A DNA stretch of 64,000 nt from Acidobacteriota bacterium (lineage in GTDB: Bacteria; Acidobacteriota; Terriglobia; Bryobacterales; Bryobacteraceae). The stretch covers positions 34,135 to 98,134 of the forward strand of contig JAPKZB010000081.1 in assembly GCA_026393985.1 (NCBI GenBank), in the 5' to 3' direction. The position numbers were made by a program, and so were the translations under genes. The notes beneath the pieces were generated by a model. That model had not been told where the DNA came from and searched no databases. It saw only the letters and a list, made by a program, of their open reading frames with translations. Of the stretch, positions 60,933 through 64,000 are shown one piece after another (the first letter of the stretch is position 1; the number at the start of each line of letters is the position of its first letter).

Positions 60933-61319
60933 ATGCTATCTGTGGAACGGCGGAAACAAAGTCGAATCGGGTTCGAGACAAACCTCACGATCGAAATCCT
61001 CGGCGACCATCCACCGCTGTACCAGGGTTCGAACAAGATTCCGGGCCTGATGGTCGATATCTCGACCGATGGCATGCGGTTTCTCAGCCCCGTCGACGTG
61101 GAACCCGGCACTGCCATCCGCATCGACCGGGAAACCGAGATGATTCTCGGCGAAGTCTGCTACGCCGAACCCCACGGCGACCACCACTTCCACCTCGGCA
61201 TCCTGTTCCGGCAGGTCCTGGCTAATCTACGCGACCTCGAACCGCTCCTCCGCACCCTCCAAGCGTTCGAAGAGGACAGCCAGGTGCGCAGGCCCGACTC
61301 CAATCCGTCCCGGCGCTAA
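60933..61319 (+). CDS. PilZ-domain protein
   Basis: 128 residues. The R-x-x-x-R part is seen as ERRKQSR with RIGFETNL, and the (D/N)-x-S-x-x-G part as VDISTDGMRF, both needed to bind c-di-GMP. It probably acts as a receptor that alters a partner. It is 31 bases downstream of the degenerate GGDEF gene. AAGGAG lies about 17 bases before the ATG, further than usual. Confidence 0.8.
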   Translation: MLSVERRKQSRIGFETNLTIEILGDHPPLYQGSNKIPGLMVDISTDGMRFLSPVDVEPGTAIRIDRETEMILGEVCYAEPHGDHHFHLGILFRQVLANLRDLEPLLRTLQAFEEDSQVRRPDSNPSRR

Positions 61320-61327
61320 GCTCGTGC

Positions 61328-61333
61328 TATTCT
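61328..61333 (+). promoter_or_regulatory. Putative -10 of a leaderless promoter (rmlD)
   Basis: TATTCT ends seven bases before GTG 61341; no ribosome site between. Confidence 0.45.
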
Positions 61334-61340
61334 GCTCTTC

Positions 61341-62201
61341 GTGTCAAATCGTGTCGTCGTCTTCGGCGCCGCCGGCCAGTTGGGCGTCGAACTGGTTCGC
61401 GTCTTCTCCTCGCGCGGGTATGCGGTAACAGCTTTCAACCGCGCCTCGGTCGACATCTCCGACCTCTCCGTCCTGGAAACCAAACTCGCCGAGATCGACC
61501 CGGCTATCGTCCTCAACGCCGCCGCTTACAACATGGTCGACGTCGCCGAACGCGAACCCCATCTCGCCTACCAAGCCAACGCCCTCGGCGTCCGCAACCT
61601 CGCCATCGCCTGCCGCCAAGTCGACGCCACCCTCGTCCACTTCTCCACCGACTACGTCTTCGACGGCACCCTCGGCCGCCCCTACATCGAAACAGACCTG
61701 CCCTGCCCCCTCGGCGCCTACGCCGTCTCCAAACTCGCCGGCGAATACTTCGCCCGCGCCTACCACGACCGCTCCCTCGTCCTCCGCACCTGCGGCGTCT
61801 TCGGCCCCGGCGGTCGCCACACCGTCCGCGGAAACTTCGTCGAAACGATGCTCCGCCTCGCCCAATCCGGCAAGCCCATACAGGTCGTCCAGGAGTATGT
61901 CGCCTCACCCACCTACTCGCCCGCCCTGGCCGAAACCACCGCCAACCTAGTCCAGGCCGGCCATACCGGACTGTTCCACGCCGGCGGAGGCACCGCCATC
62001 AGCTGGTATGACTTCGCCGAAAAAATCTTCGACGCCGCGGGCCTCAACCCCACCCTCTCGGTCGCCCGCCCGGAAACCTATCGCACCGAAGCCCGCCGTC
62101 CCCGCTTCTCTGCCCTGGCCAACGCACGCCTCGACTCCCTCGGCCTGCCGCCCATGCCGACGCTCGATGCCGCCCTGGCGGAATACATGCAGCGCCGCTA
62201 G
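61341..62201 (+). CDS. rmlD: dTDP-4-dehydrorhamnose reductase (RmlD-type)
   Basis: 286 residues of the extended SDR family. VFGAAGQLG binds NAD(P)H, STDYVFDG matches RmlD, and YAVSK (Y-x-x-x-K) gives the catalytic pair. It makes dTDP-L-rhamnose for cell-surface glycans. No rmlA, B or C gene is nearby, so an alternative sugar reductase is possible. The coding strand is strongly C-rich, opposite to plus-strand genes in the left half of the window. Stop interlocked with the VWFA gene. Confidence 0.85.
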   Translation: MSNRVVVFGAAGQLGVELVRVFSSRGYAVTAFNRASVDISDLSVLETKLAEIDPAIVLNAAAYNMVDVAEREPHLAYQANALGVRNLAIACRQVDATLVHFSTDYVFDGTLGRPYIETDLPCPLGAYAVSKLAGEYFARAYHDRSLVLRTCGVFGPGGRHTVRGNFVETMLRLAQSGKPIQVVQEYVASPTYSPALAETTANLVQAGHTGLFHAGGGTAISWYDFAEKIFDAAGLNPTLSVARPETYRTEARRPRFSALANARLDSLGLPPMPTLDAALAEYMQRR

Positions 62202-63178
62202 CGCCTGGACGCAAAGTACCCGCGGCGGGCCTGCACCTTCAGATTCTTATCCGCCGGACGGATCTCCAACCTCCGGAACGCCCCGTCCCGCGACCCGTTC
62301 GTCGACGAGTAGCCAATCACATACTGGCTCCGCATCTCCTCCTGAATCTGCCGGAAAATGTCGCTCAACGTCTGGTTCCGCCCGACGCTGAAGAACCTCC
62401 CGCCCGTCTCCTCCGCCATCCGCTTCAAGTCCCCTTCCCCTCCCCCCCCAAACCCGCCGAAGTCCGCGAAGTAAATGCTATAGATCATTACATCGGCCCG
62501 GTGCGCCGCCTCAATCGCCTGTTGCCGCGTGTAGGTCGAACCCATGTCCACCCCGTCGGTGATCAGCACAATCGCCTTCCGGCCCACCTCCCGCTTCAGC
62601 TTCTCCTCGGACGCCAGCACCACCGCATCGTACAGAATCGTCCCCCGCTGCCTCGCCGTCGGCACCGGCCCCGGGTGCAACCCACCCACCCCGGCATTCA
62701 GACGTAACTGACCCAAACCCTCGCGCAGCAGCCGCGGCGAACCCGTCAGGTCCTGCAGCAGCTCCGCCTCGGCGCCAAAGCTGATCAAAAACGCCATGTC
62801 CTTCTTCCGCAGCACCTGCTCAAAAAATTGTCCGGCTGCCGACCGCTCCTCGGGAATCAGCCGCTCCTGGCTGCCGCTCACATCCACGAGCAGACCAATC
62901 GTCAACGGCAGGTCCGTCTCCCGCGCAAACACTTTGATCTCCTGCTGCTTACCGTCCTCAAAAACAGTGAACTCCTCCCGCTTACCGGTCGCAATCAACG
63001 CATTCTTCTTATCCCGCAGCGAGAACAGAACGTTCACCAACTCCACGTCCACTTTGATGACTGGCAAAGCCTCCTCTTGCTCCGCGGGCTGCGGCGGGGG
63101 CTGCTTGGGCTGCTGCGCCGCCATCCATCCCGGCCCCGCCAGGAATCCAAGTAAAATTCTACGAGTCACTCCTCTCAT
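62198..63178 (-). CDS. Exported VWFA-related acidobacterial-domain protein
   Basis: 326 residues. Tat-like leader (TRRILLGFLAGPGWMAAQ), a Pro/Gln stretch, a beta domain (VDVELVNVLFSLRDKKN) and a von Willebrand A domain with MIDAS DVSGS (99-103) and TDGVD. A paralogue in architecture of the 29.0-kb gene. Its start codon shares two bases with that of the divergent glycosylase gene. An open frame upstream would lie wholly inside that gene. Confidence 0.85.
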   Translation of the reverse strand: MRGVTRRILLGFLAGPGWMAAQQPKQPPPQPAEQEEALPVIKVDVELVNVLFSLRDKKNALIATGKREEFTVFEDGKQQEIKVFARETDLPLTIGLLVDVSGSQERLIPEERSAAGQFFEQVLRKKDMAFLISFGAEAELLQDLTGSPRLLREGLGQLRLNAGVGGLHPGPVPTARQRGTILYDAVVLASEEKLKREVGRKAIVLITDGVDMGSTYTRQQAIEAAHRADVMIYSIYFADFGGFGGGGEGDLKRMAEETGGRFFSVGRNQTLSDIFRQIQEEMRSQYVIGYSSTNGSRDGAFRRLEIRPADKNLKVQARRGYFASRR

Positions 63179-63806
63179 GGATTCGCCCCGCCGCCATTCC
63201 GTTGCCATCAAAAAAGCCCTCCTCCATCTCCAGAACGCCGACCCGACCCTCGATGCCATCATCCAAAATGTCGGTCCCTACCGCATAACCTACCACGACC
63301 CCGATTTCACCACCCTGGCCAGCTCCATCGTCTCCCAACAACTCAGCGGCCAAGCCGCCCACACCATCTTCAGCCGCCTCCTCGCCGCCGCCGCAGGACC
63401 CGACGGCCGCCTCTCCCCCTCCCGCCTCACCACCCTCGGCCCGGCAGGCCTCCGCCCCCTCGGACTCTCCCACCAAAAAGCCAACTATCTCCTCCACCTC
63501 GCCCAACACCCCATCCCCTACCCCCGCCTCGCCCGCCTTCCCGACGACGAGGTCATCGCCACCCTTACCGCCGTCAAAGGCATCGGCGTCTGGACCGCCC
63601 ACATGTTCCTCCTGTTCGCCCTCCGGCGTCCCGACGTCCTCCCCACCGGCGATCTCGGCGTCCGCAACGCTATCACCCGCGCCTACCAACTCCCCCACCC
63701 GCCTACCCCCGCCCAAATCGTTTCGCTCGCCCAACCCTGGCGCCCCTATGCTTCGATCGCCTGTTGGTACCTATGGCGCTATCTCGACGGCCCGGGAAAA
63801 CTCTGA
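63177..63806 (+). CDS. HhH-GPD DNA glycosylase, AlkA/3-methyladenine type
   Basis: 209 residues. The helix-hairpin-helix (LTAVKGIGVWTAHMFLLFAL, 130-149) and catalytic Asp159 (LPTGDLGVRN) are complete. It lacks the N-terminal TBP-like domain of E. coli AlkA, as do the short Mag1-like enzymes. It removes alkylated bases to start base-excision repair. Its ATG overlaps the VWFA ATG on the other strand. Confidence 0.92.
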   Translation: MDSPRRHSVAIKKALLHLQNADPTLDAIIQNVGPYRITYHDPDFTTLASSIVSQQLSGQAAHTIFSRLLAAAAGPDGRLSPSRLTTLGPAGLRPLGLSHQKANYLLHLAQHPIPYPRLARLPDDEVIATLTAVKGIGVWTAHMFLLFALRRPDVLPTGDLGVRNAITRAYQLPHPPTPAQIVSLAQPWRPYASIACWYLWRYLDGPGKL

Positions 63807-63812
63807 TACTGT
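63807..63812 (+). promoter_or_regulatory. Putative -10 of a leaderless promoter (LysM gene)
   Basis: TACTGT ends six bases before ATG 63819, overlapping nothing of the glycosylase. Confidence 0.35.
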
Positions 63813-63818
63813 CGGATC

Positions 63819-64000
63819 ATGCTTTCCTATACCGTCCAAACCGGGAATACCCTCTCCGGCATTGCGCGTAAGTTCGGCATCCCCCTCTCGGCTCTGATCG
63901 CTGCTAATCAGATCACCGATCCCAACCAGCTCAAGGTTGGCGATAAACTCCTCATCCCCAGCGCCGACACCGACCAGTCCCCGCTCCCCACCCCCCCCCC
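63819..64000 (+). CDS. LysM-domain protein, 3' end missing
   Basis: First 60 residues of a protein that begins directly with a LysM module (SYTVQTGNTLSGIARKFGI, then LKVGDKLLIP), which binds N-acetylglucosamine chains such as peptidoglycan. A Pro-rich linker follows (SPLPTPPP) and the window ends in a run of C. No signal peptide precedes the LysM, which is unusual for a wall-binding protein; the rest of the gene is outside the window. Confidence 0.8.
   Translation, partial: MLSYTVQTGNTLSGIARKFGIPLSALIAANQITDPNQLKVGDKLLIPSADTDQSPLPTPP

Noticed and set aside
1..64000. tRNA, rRNA, CRISPR array, transposase or integrase
   Set aside because: No cloverleaf, rRNA-like stretch, regular repeat-spacer pattern or IS-type open frame was seen; intergenic gaps are all under 300 bases.
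63980..64000. C-run at the window end as a contig artefact
   Set aside because: It fits in frame as a Pro linker after the LysM domain, as is common in such proteins, so it is not by itself evidence of an assembly end.

Overview
The window is a GC-rich, densely packed chromosomal segment of a bacterium, most likely an acidobacterium of the Solibacter/Bryobacter type. The pointers are two exported proteins of the acidobacterial VWFA-related family (29.0 and 62.2 kb), two very large Oar-like TonB-dependent receptors with an N-terminal carboxypeptidase-regulatory domain (4.8 and 45.6 kb), Tat-type leaders on sulfatase and Gfo/Idh/MocA enzymes, and many carbohydrate or peptide scavenging enzymes. 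I placed 53 protein genes, two of them cut by the window edges. I see no rRNA, tRNA, CRISPR array, insertion sequence or prophage, and no gene-free stretch longer than 300 bases.

Layout. 0-9.9 kb: M28 peptidase (partial), galT, an exported methyltransferase, a TPR-redoxin protein, TonB receptor 1 and a divergent secreted protein of unknown function. 9.9-13.4 kb: a leftward operon of hsp20, a phosphoribosyltransferase, a primase-like (AEP) protein and an endonuclease IV-like TIM barrel, joined by two 4-base ATGA overlaps and preceded by a sigma-54 type -24/-12 promoter. 13.5-19.7 kb: a CBM9/PKD protein, an intergenic array of DnaA-box-like repeats, then a rightward run of RNase J, FAD oxidase, M20 peptidase, a small protein and a GNAT enzyme. 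19.9-31.3 kb: aldo-keto reductase, gamma-glutamyltransferase, an ArsR/methyltransferase regulator divergent from S-adenosylhomocysteine hydrolase around a palindromic operator, a CocE hydrolase, thioesterase, a fused MoaD-MoaE, a VWFA protein and two Gfo/Idh/MocA enzymes. 31.3-39.9 kb: a rightward run starting with an Hfq-like protein and ending with sulfatase and a large UvrD-type helicase. 39.4-49.1 kb: a leftward MR/MLE-M81-MFS catabolic operon, a seven-haem cytochrome and TonB receptor 2. 49.2-58.3 kb: phosphoketolase, acyltransferase, SDR, the pckG-cax-cyclase operon and an Hsp70-like ATPase. 58.4-64 kb: LysR regulator, membrane protein, degenerate GGDEF, PilZ, RmlD, VWFA, AlkA-like glycosylase and a LysM protein.

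Three genome-scale signals cut across the genes. Many first genes of transcription units have a TANNNT hexamer 5-8 bases before the start codon and no usable Shine-Dalgarno, as expected for leaderless mRNAs. Convergent genes nearly always interlock at their stop codons. The plus strand is G-rich on the left and C-rich on the right whatever the coding strand, with the change near 50-51.6 kb, which may mark a replication-terminus or inversion boundary.

The best candidates for an undescribed system are the sigma-54/Hsp20/PRTase/AEP-primase/EndoIV-like operon (9.9-13.4 kb) and the single-gene RelE-like/UvrD/histone-H1-tail helicase (37.0-39.9 kb).
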